A DNA stretch of 64,000 bases, taken from the NCBI GenBank assembly GCA_964417555.1, contig CAYQIM010000059.1:62001-126000 (forward strand). The letters are read 5' to 3'. The notes beneath the pieces were generated by a model. That model ran no database searches, had not been told where the DNA came from, and saw nothing but the letters and a program-made list of their open reading frames with translations. Source of the stretch: CAYQIM01 sp964417555. GTDB lineage: Bacteria; Pseudomonadota; Gammaproteobacteria; Diplorickettsiales; Diplorickettsiaceae. The position numbers and the translations under genes were made by a program. Positions 18,175 through 27,239 of this stretch are shown here, one piece after another. Positions within the stretch are counted from its first letter, which is position 1; every line of letters begins with the position of its first letter.

Positions 18175-19419
18175 ATGGATACTTTCTTACGTGTTCCCTA
18201 TGGCATGACTGTCCACGGAAAAGAAGAAATAGACGCCGTGGTAAATGTGCTAAAAAGCTCTACTCAAATGGGATCTCACGTGCACGAAATGGAAAGAAAA
18301 GTAGCACAGTTATTCGATAAAAAGTTCGGAGTTATGGTTAACTCGGGCTCATCGGCTAATGAGCTTGCGATAGAAATCCTGAAACTTGAACCCAATTCAG
18401 AAGTCATTACACCTATTTTAACTTTTTCCACCACCATCGCACCACTTGTGCGAAACAATTTAATCCCGGTTTTTGCTGATGTGAGTGAAGACACTTATAA
18501 TATTGATTGTTCACAAATTGAAACGCTCATTACTCCGCAAACGAAAGCCCTGCTCATTCCCAATTTACTAGGGAATCTACCTAATTGGCCATACATAAAA
18601 GAAATTGCCGATCGCCATCACTTATTGCTTATCGAAGATTCTGCCGATACTTTAGGAGCCAAGTTAAATGGATATTCAATAGGGTATTACACTGATATCA
18701 GCACTACAAGTTTTTATGGTTCACATATTATCAATTGTGCTGGTAATGGAGGAATGCTATGCGTTAATAGTGAAGAACTAGCCAAAAGAGCTAAGCTTTT
18801 AAGAAGTTGGGGAAGAAGTTCGTCTTTATTTGTTGAATCCGAAAGCATTCAGAATCGCTTCAATACTACAATAGGGGGTATTGAATACGACTCAAAATTT
18901 ATTTTTGAAGCCATTGGATATAACTTCGAACCTTCTGAGATAGGTGCTGCATTTGGCTTAGTTCAATTAAGCAAATTAGAAAAAAATATTAACCTACGAG
19001 AAAAACACTTTAAGCAACACTATCATTTTTTTTCTACCTATAAAGACTGGTTTATATTACCCAAACAATTACCTAGCGCATCAACTGCTTGGTTAGCCTT
19101 TCCATTAACCATAAAAAATAGAGCCCCTTTTACCCGTACTGAATTGCAAATTTTCTTGGAAGAAAGAAATATTCAAACCCGAACAATATTTACTGGAAAC
19201 ATTTTGCGCCAACCCGGCTTTAATAAAATTAAACATATAAAAAATTCACAGGGCTATGGCAATACCGACAACGTTATGCGTGGAGGTATTTTGCTTGCTG
19301 TGCACCATGGCCTAACGCAAGAAATGATAGCTCATGTTCACCACTCATTTAGGTTGTTTGCAGATAAGGTTAGCAAACGAAAAACTACCCATTCAACAAG
19401 TTGTTTCGCTATACCATGA
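18175..19419 (+). CDS. RfbH-like PLP/PMP-dependent sugar 3-dehydratase (DegT/DnrJ/EryC1 fold)
   Basis: The 414-residue protein has the DegT aminotransferase fold: VNSGSSANELAI, the ITPILTFSTTIAPL block, and LIEDSADTLGA. At the place of the Schiff-base Lys it has His (SFYGSHIINCAGNGG), as in RfbH/E1 and ColD, which remove the C3 hydroxyl instead of transaminating. The C-terminal half (YDSKFIFEAIGYNFEPSEIGAA) is close to RfbH. However, the RfbH Fe-S region, which carries several Cys after the WGR motif, here reads WGRSSSLFVESES with no Cys. It thus looks like an RfbH relative without the [2Fe-2S] cluster, perhaps using ColD-like chemistry. It overlaps the TPP enzyme gene by 4 bases. Confidence 0.85.
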   Translation: MDTFLRVPYGMTVHGKEEIDAVVNVLKSSTQMGSHVHEMERKVAQLFDKKFGVMVNSGSSANELAIEILKLEPNSEVITPILTFSTTIAPLVRNNLIPVFADVSEDTYNIDCSQIETLITPQTKALLIPNLLGNLPNWPYIKEIADRHHLLLIEDSADTLGAKLNGYSIGYYTDISTTSFYGSHIINCAGNGGMLCVNSEELAKRAKLLRSWGRSSSLFVESESIQNRFNTTIGGIEYDSKFIFEAIGYNFEPSEIGAAFGLVQLSKLEKNINLREKHFKQHYHFFSTYKDWFILPKQLPSASTAWLAFPLTIKNRAPFTRTELQIFLEERNIQTRTIFTGNILRQPGFNKIKHIKNSQGYGNTDNVMRGGILLAVHHGLTQEMIAHVHHSFRLFADKVSKRKTTHSTSCFAIP

Positions 19420-21224
19420 AACTTTCAGACTTTGTCGCTGACTACCTCGTTAAATGCGGTATACGCCATGTATTCATGTTAACTGGCGGTGGGGCTATGC
19501 ATCTTAATGATTCATTAGGAAAACACCCTGGACTACAGGTTATTTTCAATCATCATGAACAAGCTTGTGCAATGGCGGCGGAAAGCTATGCACGACTAAC
19601 GCAGCAAATAGCCGTAGTCAATGTTACAATGGGTCCTGGTGGGTTAAACACATTTAACGGGGTATTTGGTGCTTGGACTGACTCTATCCCTGTATTAGTT
19701 ATATCAGGCCAAGTTACCTATCAAACAACAGTTGACAGTACTGAATTAAATCTACGTCAACTCGGTGATCAAGAATGCGACGTCGTGAAATCAGTAAAAT
19801 CCTTTACCAAATACGCCATCATGGTGACCAAGCCAAAAGAAATTCAATATCATTTACATAAAGCACTCTATCTCGCCACAGAAGGTAGACCCGGCCCTGT
19901 TTGGCTCGATATCCCTATCGACGTACAAAGCGCGCTAATACAAGAAAAAGCCTTAAAAAAATTTTTTCCTGGCAAAGAGATAACACTACTTGCCAAAATA
20001 AAGCCAGATAAACTTCAAGAAGTCGTAGACAAGATTAAACACGCTAAAAGGCCTGTTATTTTAGCAGGTAGTGGTATAAGAATAGCTAAAGCCCATGATA
20101 AATTTTTAAATTTAGTTAAGCAATTAAAAATTCCCGTTACCACTGCCTGGAATGCGCATGATCTGATATCCAATAATCATCCTTATTATGTAGGCAGGCC
20201 GGGTTCAATAGGTGATAGAGCCGGAAATTTTGCAGTACAAAATGCGGATCTTCTATTGATACTAGGCTCTCGCCTCAATATACGTCAAATTGGATATAAC
20301 TGGGAAACATTTGCGCGGGCAGCTTTTAAAATAATGATTGACATTGATCTATCTGAATTACTAAAACCCACCTTTAAAATAGATATTTCACTACATAGTG
20401 ATCTAGCAGATTTTATAGAACAGTTAAGCACTTTAATCAAAAAAAATCCTATGCCAGAAAAAAAACACTGGCTGCAATGGTGCAAAGAAAGACAAAAAAA
20501 ATACCCAGTTGTACTCAATGAATATTGGCTGCTTAACTTTAAGATCAATCCCTACTGCTTTATGCACGCTTTAAGCGAAAAATTAGCAGAAGAACAAATT
20601 ACAGTAACAGGTAACGGCACCGCCTGCGTTACCGCTTTTCAAGCTATGATTATTAAAAAGGGACAACGACTCTATACAAATTCAGGCTGCGCTTCGATGG
20701 GTTATGATTTACCTGCCGCCATAGGTGCTTGTATAGGCTCGGGAAGAAAAAAAATTATCTGTATTACAGGGGATGGGAGTATTCAACAAAACCTGCAAGA
20801 ATTAAGCACCATCGCTTTTAACCAATACCCTATTAAATTATTTATTTTGAATAATGGTGGTTATCACTCTATACGTCAAACACAACATAATTTTTTTGGC
20901 AAAAAATTAGTAGGCTGTGGTCCCGAAAGTGGTTTAGGATTTCCTAACTTCAAGAAAATAGCGAAGGCGTATGGAATAGTTTATGTAAAATGTGATACAC
21001 ATACCACGATGTATCGGGCTATAGAAACCACACTACAATCTAACCTCCCCACGATTTGCGAAGTCTTTTTAACCCCAAACCAAAATTTTTCCCCTAAAGC
21101 ATCCTCAAAAAAACTACCGAATGGAAAAATGCGATCAAAACCCCTAGAAGATTTAGCACCCTTTTTGAGTAAAGAAGAGTTAGCTGAAAATATGCTAATT
21201 GAGAGTATTCCGGATCTAGGATAA
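19416..21224 (+). CDS. Thiamine-diphosphate-dependent enzyme, acetolactate-synthase-like (YerE-type candidate)
   Basis: About 602 residues with the three-domain layout of acetolactate synthase relatives. The PYR domain has GIRHVFMLTGGGAMHLND and the activating Glu in FNHHEQACAMAAES; the PP domain has GDGSIQQNLQELS and NNGGYHS, the GDG...NN cofactor motif. I start at the ATG at 19416, which overlaps the dehydratase stop (ATGA). A partner of a 3-dehydratase and CDP-hexose enzymes suggests transfer of a two-carbon unit from pyruvate to a 4-keto-3,6-dideoxy sugar, as YerE does for yersiniose. That substrate is inferred from context; the enzyme class is clear. Confidence 0.85.
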   Translation: MKLSDFVADYLVKCGIRHVFMLTGGGAMHLNDSLGKHPGLQVIFNHHEQACAMAAESYARLTQQIAVVNVTMGPGGLNTFNGVFGAWTDSIPVLVISGQVTYQTTVDSTELNLRQLGDQECDVVKSVKSFTKYAIMVTKPKEIQYHLHKALYLATEGRPGPVWLDIPIDVQSALIQEKALKKFFPGKEITLLAKIKPDKLQEVVDKIKHAKRPVILAGSGIRIAKAHDKFLNLVKQLKIPVTTAWNAHDLISNNHPYYVGRPGSIGDRAGNFAVQNADLLLILGSRLNIRQIGYNWETFARAAFKIMIDIDLSELLKPTFKIDISLHSDLADFIEQLSTLIKKNPMPEKKHWLQWCKERQKKYPVVLNEYWLLNFKINPYCFMHALSEKLAEEQITVTGNGTACVTAFQAMIIKKGQRLYTNSGCASMGYDLPAAIGACIGSGRKKIICITGDGSIQQNLQELSTIAFNQYPIKLFILNNGGYHSIRQTQHNFFGKKLVGCGPESGLGFPNFKKIAKAYGIVYVKCDTHTTMYRAIETTLQSNLPTICEVFLTPNQNFSPKASSKKLPNGKMRSKPLEDLAPFLSKEELAENMLIESIPDLG

Positions 21225-21281
21225 ATTAGCCTGTATATACCTTTCGATAATACTATCTAATTCATTATTAAACTGAAGTGA

Positions 21282-21947
21282 TTAAATAAAAAGTTCACCA
21301 GGCTTTTTAAGAAAAACCATATTAAGTTTATCATTAGAATTTTTTTTATCCTGTCTGGTATGTTTAATTAATAACTGAACATCAATCGTATATTTTTCAT
21401 TAGCAAAAAAATTATGCTTGATAAACTCATGAATAGATTCATAATAAGTTTCATCAATAAATTTCTTATTTAAAGCGATATAATTGGCGATATCTATACC
21501 GTAAGTAACCGCTATACCATGCGGAATAGCATAGTCTGTTATAAGTTCTAATGCATGACCAAAAGTATGGCCATAATTGAGCAGCCGCCTAACACCTGTA
21601 TCAAACTCATCTTGTTGAATAAAATCCTTTTTAACGGTTAAACTTTGATAAATAGTAGTCCTTAAACAATCAATTTGAAGGTTAGCGCTGGTAAATAAAT
21701 CCATTAACTCCATAAAATCTTGCTTACCCGCAATCAGTACAAACTTAAGAATTTCACCATAACCCGAATAAAGCGCCTGAGCAGATAAAGAATTTAAAAA
21801 TCCTGTCCATATGAAAATTTTTTTAGGTGCATGGAAAGCACCAATTTCAAATAAACTTGAATGTAGTTGATACATTTCTTCAACATATTTTTTTTTACAA
21901 ATAGCATCTGATTTAAATCGCTTCTGACATTCTATTAAACTCATCAA
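21282..21947 (-). pseudogene. 3-dehydroquinate-synthase-like protein lacking its N-terminal NAD domain
   Basis: 221 residues align with the C-terminal two thirds of dehydroquinate-synthase-like cyclases: LFEIGAFHAPKKIFI, LYSGYGEILKF, RRLLNYGHTFGHALEL and IPHGIAVTYGI, with metal-binding His residues. The family is normally about 350 residues, and the first part with the NAD+ site (GGG...D) is missing. The first 30 residues here are unlike the family. It overlaps the SDR gene upstream by 35 bases, which suggests a deletion has fused the remnant behind it. A carbocycle-forming role in sugar synthesis is possible for the ancestor; this copy is probably inactive. Confidence 0.65.
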
Positions 21948-22986
21948 AACTCCTTACTGTTTTCTTTAACCCTTCTTCAATAGAAACATTTGGTTTCCAG
22001 CCTAAATTAACTGCTTTTGAAATATTAGGGGAAGAAATTTTAATAGTTGACGGCATATAAGTATCAGTTTTTAATCTTTCACGTCTAATTATCTTTAATT
22101 TTTTATTAGGAAATAATTTTATTAAACATTCAGCGAGCTGAAAAATAGATAAGCTAATATTAGGGTTACCAATATTGTACGCTTCAGTAGATTTTCCTTT
22201 TAATAACACTGAGAAAAAACCTGCTGTCGCATCAGCAAGATAACAAAATGACCTTATGGTAGATCCATTACTAAATAAGGTAATATCGCGATTATTAATA
22301 ACATCACTTATAAAATTAGCAAAAGAGCGACTATCATTTAAATTTACTCCTGGCCCGTAAACATGATAGGGGCGAACTATTTTTACTGGAAACCCAAATT
22401 GATGCGTATAGGCAATACACATTGTTTCAGCCATTTTTTTGCTTTCACCATAACAAGATCTAAGCTTAAGATGGTCAAAATAAGCATACATTGTCTCATC
22501 AGTTGGAATATTTTTTTCAGTAATTTCTCCATAAACTTCACCAGAGCTAAAATAAAGAAAGCTTTCAATAGAGTTTAATTTTCCTAGTTCTAATAAATAA
22601 TACGTCCCTAACACATTTGCTAATAAAGTTCCTACAGGATCTGTCCCATAATATTGAGGGCTAGCCTGACTGGCCGCATGAAATATGTAATCAATTTTTT
22701 TCTTTATAGTAAAAACTTGCGTTACATCTTGCGTGAGCAATTGAAGCTCATTCCTTCCTTGGTAATTTTTAAACCGTTTAAATGCTTTTTCTTTATTTCG
22801 CACTAAGCCGATAATAGTAACGCCTAAATTCTTTTTTTCATTTAAATATAATAAAGTTTCCACCATATAGGCAGGTAGCATACCATTGGCGCCTGAAATT
22901 AAAATTGTTTTATTTTTTAAATTATTCCAAGGAAGATTTGTTTTACTTATCATCTCCATATCTTCTTCAATGATTGCATTAAGCAT
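21913..22986 (-). CDS. NAD(P)-dependent sugar epimerase/dehydratase (extended SDR)
   Basis: 357 residues with an extended SDR fold. The dinucleotide site is ISGANGMLPAYMVETLL, a slightly degenerate GxxGxxG. The catalytic parts are YFSSGEVYGE and YGESKKMAE (YxxxK). The substrate region VRPYHVYGPG is also present. It resembles nucleotide-sugar decarboxylase/dehydratase/epimerase members. In the CDP-sugar module it may reduce or epimerise the branched product (a YerF-like step), but the exact reaction cannot be read from sequence. It overlaps the GtrA-like gene by 8 bases upstream. Confidence 0.85.
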   Translation of the reverse strand: MLNAIIEEDMEMISKTNLPWNNLKNKTILISGANGMLPAYMVETLLYLNEKKNLGVTIIGLVRNKEKAFKRFKNYQGRNELQLLTQDVTQVFTIKKKIDYIFHAASQASPQYYGTDPVGTLLANVLGTYYLLELGKLNSIESFLYFSSGEVYGEITEKNIPTDETMYAYFDHLKLRSCYGESKKMAETMCIAYTHQFGFPVKIVRPYHVYGPGVNLNDSRSFANFISDVINNRDITLFSNGSTIRSFCYLADATAGFFSVLLKGKSTEAYNIGNPNISLSIFQLAECLIKLFPNKKLKIIRRERLKTDTYMPSTIKISSPNISKAVNLGWKPNVSIEEGLKKTVRSFDEFNRMSEAI

Positions 22987-23386
22987 AAAATTTACCTTTC
23001 AAATCGTTAACTTTTTTTTCTTTCGGATTAAACACAAGATATTTATTTAAGGTAAAGGCTATTACTGATAGTAAAACTATAGTAATGATTCCTGATACAT
23101 AAAAATTTAAATCAAATAGTCTCAATAGTTTAATGAAACCTATACTCAAAACAGATAAAAATAAATAAATTAAAATAAATCTTAAAAAATTTTTTTTAGA
23201 TAAATTTTTAAAAACAATATTTCCAGTTGTAAAAAAATTAAATACTATGCCTAAACCAGTTGAAAATAATACGGCCAAAAAATAATGAACACTTATAAAA
23301 ATAAAAAAAGCATATAAACCATATCCAAAGAGCGTATTTACGCCTCCTACCCATATATAATTTATAATCTGCTGTTTAGTTTCCAT
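22979..23386 (-). CDS. GtrA-family small membrane protein
   Basis: 135 residues with four predicted membrane helices. The N-terminal GGVNTLFGYGLYAFFIF and the C-terminal FTLNKYLVF(N) are typical of GtrA. This family is thought to move undecaprenyl-linked sugars across the inner membrane or to assist lipid-linked glycosylation. Start and end fit the operon: 4 bases after rfbG and overlapping the SDR gene. The two GT-C-type proteins upstream could use the lipid-linked sugar it handles. Confidence 0.85.
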   Translation of the reverse strand: METKQQIINYIWVGGVNTLFGYGLYAFFIFISVHYFLAVLFSTGLGIVFNFFTTGNIVFKNLSKKNFLRFILIYLFLSVLSIGFIKLLRLFDLNFYVSGIITIVLLSVIAFTLNKYLVFNPKEKKVNDLKGKFYA

Positions 23387-23390
23387 GCTA

Positions 23391-24472
23391 TTAAGATAAT
23401 TCTCTAGTTAATGAAATATTAAAACTTTCATCACACATATACGAATTAATCTGGGAAAGTGTCTTTTCCCTCAAATTTTGATTGACTTGATAGCTCTGAT
23501 ACCACGCTACTGTTTTGCTTAACAATTTCCCAATATTCCATCGTGGCTGCCATCCCAAACTGATTTTTACTTTGCTAGAATCTAACCGAAGACAGCTTGT
23601 TTCGTGGTAATAAGAATTTTTATCCAAAACCCAAGATATAGGGCTACCCAATACCGAATAATCTCATCTGTAATCCAGCTTACCGATTTAATATTTTCAT
23701 CATCTGGGCCAAAATTCCAGCTTCCAGAATATTGAGCAGGTAATTCATATAAACGTTGCGCAAGTACCAAATAACCAGCTAACACATCTAAAACATGCTG
23801 CCAAGGACGTAATGCGTTGGGATAACGTAGGTAAATAGCTTGCTGATTGAGGCAAGCATTAATCACATCAGGAACTAAGCGATCTTTTGCCCAATCTCCA
23901 CCGCCGATAACATTTCCTGCTCGAACTGTAGCAATACCCATCCCTTTATTTTTGAAGTAAGAATCTTTATAAGCTTGTGTCACTAATTCCGCACAAGCCT
24001 TACTATTACTATAGGGCTCATACCCGCCCAATCTATCTGTTTCACGATACCCTCGATCAATCTCCTTGTTTTCATAACATTTGTCGCTGGTTACATTAAC
24101 CACGACCTGGACCGAGTCATTTAAACGCACCGCTTCTAAAAGATTAGCCGTACCCATTACATTTGTTGTATACGTTTTTAATGGTTCTTGATAGGAATAT
24201 CGAACGAGCGATTGCGCTGCCATATGAATCACAATTTCTGGCTGATGGTAATTGATTGTTTTTTGCAGCAAGGAAAAATCTTGAATATCTCCAATAATGC
24301 TATCCATTCCTTTTTCAACTTGTGCAATTTCAAAAAGATTAGGCAGAGTCGGCGGCAACAATGAAAAGCCGACAAGGTTTGCGCCTAAAGACTGTAACCA
24401 CAATGATAGCCAGCTTCCTTTAAAACCAGTATGGCCGGTAAGTAATACTCGTCTCTCTCGCCAAAATTCCAT
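23391..24472 (-). pseudogene. rfbG: CDP-glucose 4,6-dehydratase RfbG, frameshifted near the 3' end
   Basis: Converts CDP-glucose to CDP-4-keto-6-deoxyglucose. The first frame (24472-23582) has the SDR site TGHTGFKGSWL, the catalytic region VTSDKCYENKE and YSNSKACAELV, and the SWNFGPDDENIKSVSW block. It then leaves the family after IIRYW. The second frame (down to 23391) resumes with GSPISWVLDKNSYYHET and LGWQPRWNIGKLLSKTVAWY. One extra G in the GGG at 23647-23649 (minus strand) reconnects them exactly as in RfbG. The first 80 percent is intact. It lies between rfbF and the GtrA gene. Confidence 0.85.
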
Positions 24473-24491
24473 TTCTTTAAAACCTTAACAA

Positions 24492-25298
24492 TTAAGCGAA
24501 AACAGCGGATTCTTGATTTTTATTTATTTCGGCCCAACAATTCCAAGGCGCATTCCCTGAGGCCCACAGCTTTTCTAAAACATTTTTATCGCGTAGTGTA
24601 TCCATGGGATGCCAAAAACCATGGTGGAAAAAAGCAGAAAGTTGGCCTTCGCTCGCTAACGCTTCAAGCGGTTGCTTCTCCCACAACGTATCATCACCCG
24701 CTATATACTCAAAAACCTTAGCCGATAAAACAAAAAAACCACCATTTATCCAAGCACCATCTCCCTGTGGCTTCTCTTTAAAAGCCGTTACTTTTCCTTC
24801 ATCAATATTAAGTGCACCAAATCTACCTAAAGCTTGTACCGCTGTTAAGGTGGCTAAGGTATTCTGCTGCTGATGGTAAGCAATTAATTTAGCAATATTA
24901 ACATTGCCAAGGCTATCGCCATAAGTGAAACAAAAATCGGCATTTCCGACATAAGGTGCAACTTTTTTTAATCTGCCTCCGGTCATCGTTTGTTCACCGG
25001 TTTCTAGCAATGTTATTCGCCAAGGCTCTGCCTTATTTTGATGAACTTCCATATGGTTTTTCGTCATATCAAAAGTAACATCTGAAGTATGGAGATAATA
25101 ATTAGAGAAATATTCCTTGATTAGGTAACCCCTATAACCTAAGCAGATAATAAAATCATGAATACCATAACTCGAGAATATTTTCATGATGTGCCATAGA
25201 ATAGGCTTATTACCAATTTCAACCATGGGTTTTGGACGTAAATCTGTCTCCTCACTGATCCGAGTACCAAAGCCTCCTGCCAGGATAACTGCCTTCAT
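24492..25298 (-). CDS. rfbF: Glucose-1-phosphate cytidylyltransferase
   Basis: Makes CDP-glucose from CTP and glucose-1-phosphate, the entry to CDP-3,6-dideoxyhexoses. The 268 residues show the nucleotidyltransferase motif GGFGTRISEET, the PKPMVEIGNKPILWHIM block, GYRGYLIKEYFSNYYLH, and the C-terminal FWHPMDTLRDKNVLEKLW of RfbF. It precedes rfbG by 19 bases on the same strand. This identifies the sugar nucleotide of the module as CDP. Confidence 0.95.
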   Translation of the reverse strand: MKAVILAGGFGTRISEETDLRPKPMVEIGNKPILWHIMKIFSSYGIHDFIICLGYRGYLIKEYFSNYYLHTSDVTFDMTKNHMEVHQNKAEPWRITLLETGEQTMTGGRLKKVAPYVGNADFCFTYGDSLGNVNIAKLIAYHQQQNTLATLTAVQALGRFGALNIDEGKVTAFKEKPQGDGAWINGGFFVLSAKVFEYIAGDDTLWEKQPLEALASEGQLSAFFHHGFWHPMDTLRDKNVLEKLWASGNAPWNCWAEINKNQESAVFA

Positions 25299-25361
25299 AA
25301 AATATCCTTTTTAGACTAAGCAGGGAATTGTAATTCAAATAGTTTAAATTGTCACTAGTAT

Positions 25362-27146
25362 CTAACCTTTACCAAATTTCAACCTAAATGCAAAATCACA
25401 ATTTTGAGGTCTGCCATCGACAATAGCAAAACCTTCTTTATAAGTATTTTTCTTATAAGCTCCCCAGGTAATGGCATCATCCGTTCTACTCTCGTTGGAA
25501 GATAAACGTAAACGATATAAGTGATTTTTTTTAAGTTTAACTTCTCCCAACCTAAATGAGTTCCAACTATTAGTTATAATCTGGAAAGCAAATCGGCTCA
25601 TAGAAAAAATTAATTTACCTTCATTATTAAGTATCTCTAGTTTAAAAGGCTTATGATTGACTCGATCATAAGTCATTAAAAATAAATCTACTTGATTTAA
25701 AATAGAATTTTTTGCAATAAATGTTTGCTCAAATATTCTTCCTGAAGTAAGCTCACCAAAATTTATACTATTCTCTATATTATCTACACTCACTATATAG
25801 CGATCCACATTTTTATAATTAATATATAAAGCCAATATTACTGGAAGAAGAAAAATAAAAAGACCTATATAAAATCTGAGTCGGACATCGCTAAAACAAT
25901 AGCTGCAATTTATAGTTACATTCAATGGCGTTTTATACTTAACAATAAATTGTAAAATCAAGTAACCCCAAAAAAGCGAAAGATAGATATTTGCGCTAAA
26001 AGTTTTAAAAACATTAAATAAATCTGACAGATTAACAGCTCTAGACATTGCAACATGTAAGATTTTTGACTGAAGCAATGCTAAATCAACGTTATTTTGA
26101 AACGCTAGTGAGATATAAGCTACAAAGAAAAACATGCCGACTAAATCATACAAAAGTAATTTAGAAATCTGTTTTCTTTCATTCATAAACATTGTGGTCA
26201 ATAGCATCGCGGGTGTAAAAAAAATTAACCATTGTGGGTGCCACATAATAAATAAAAACGGGAAAATAGAAGAAACAAGATAAATATAAGCCGCAATCTT
26301 CTTAGCATTTTCCTCAGTATTATCTAATAAATAACTTATTCCAGTTAGTAAACTAAATATTAGAAATATATAATAAATTTTTCCAGTTCCAATAGATAAG
26401 TAAGCAGAAAAAACACGCCCAATTGCTGAGAAACCCATTACGTTAGTAATATAAGCAGGCGAATGGCCATATATAAGTTGGATACAAAGCGTAGGAATCG
26501 CAAAAACAAAACTATTCAAAGCCAAGCGCAATATTTTCTTCTCAAAAAATAAAAGTAATGGGAAAAATACAAAAAAAGGGAAATATTTAAAGGTAATTGC
26601 TAACCCGAATAAAAAAGAGGCTAATAGTATTTTCCTTTTTAGAAAAAATAAAAATCCCCATACTGTAAAAAATACATAAAAAATGTCGTATTGAGAAAAA
26701 ATAAATTGTGAAAATAAAGCAAGTGGTGTAGTTAGCCAAAGCCAAGCAACATACTTTCCCCACGATTTTTCTGAACAATAAACCTGTGTAACTTTATAAA
26801 ATATAAATCCTGTTGCTATATATACAAGCGAAGTCAGCGCTTTTAACCAATAAACAAGATATAAAGAAAAATGCTCCGATGATTTTATAAATCCCAAAAT
26901 CTTAAGCGGATAAAGCCATATTGAAAAAATAATATAGATCGAAGGCGGATAATTAGCTATAACATCATTTTTACTATCATAAAAATCTAATGGGTTGCTA
27001 AATAGATAATTTAAAGAACGCCAACCTGTATAGTAGATATCTACATGAAAAAAAGAAAAAAAAATAATACTCAACAAAAAAATACTAATCAGATAATCAG
27101 TTATACTCCATTTAAATAGGGGAAATAATTTAGTAAAAAACTTCAA
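25362..27146 (-). CDS. GT-C-type polytopic glycosyltransferase
   Basis: 594 residues with about ten membrane helices, then a C-terminal periplasmic-looking domain of about 120 residues. The N-terminal loop has DIYYTGWRSLNYLF and NYPPSIYIIFS, and a middle segment has MWHPQWLIFF. This layout suits polyprenyl-phosphate-sugar-dependent transferases. It is a tandem paralogue of the broken gene at 27240-28747, and the C-terminal domain is missing there. It lies upstream of rfbF in an operon that also has a GtrA-like protein. The donor and acceptor are unknown. Confidence 0.75.
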   Translation of the reverse strand: MKFFTKLFPLFKWSITDYLISIFLLSIIFFSFFHVDIYYTGWRSLNYLFSNPLDFYDSKNDVIANYPPSIYIIFSIWLYPLKILGFIKSSEHFSLYLVYWLKALTSLVYIATGFIFYKVTQVYCSEKSWGKYVAWLWLTTPLALFSQFIFSQYDIFYVFFTVWGFLFFLKRKILLASFLFGLAITFKYFPFFVFFPLLLFFEKKILRLALNSFVFAIPTLCIQLIYGHSPAYITNVMGFSAIGRVFSAYLSIGTGKIYYIFLIFSLLTGISYLLDNTEENAKKIAAYIYLVSSIFPFLFIMWHPQWLIFFTPAMLLTTMFMNERKQISKLLLYDLVGMFFFVAYISLAFQNNVDLALLQSKILHVAMSRAVNLSDLFNVFKTFSANIYLSLFWGYLILQFIVKYKTPLNVTINCSYCFSDVRLRFYIGLFIFLLPVILALYINYKNVDRYIVSVDNIENSINFGELTSGRIFEQTFIAKNSILNQVDLFLMTYDRVNHKPFKLEILNNEGKLIFSMSRFAFQIITNSWNSFRLGEVKLKKNHLYRLRLSSNESRTDDAITWGAYKKNTYKEGFAIVDGRPQNCDFAFRLKFGKG

Positions 27147-27239
27147 GATTACATTTCCATTAAAAAATTTGATTTGTATTAGGATTCTTCAATCTACTCT
27201 TTAAAATAAAAAAATTATTCCTTTTTTTGTCTACTTATA

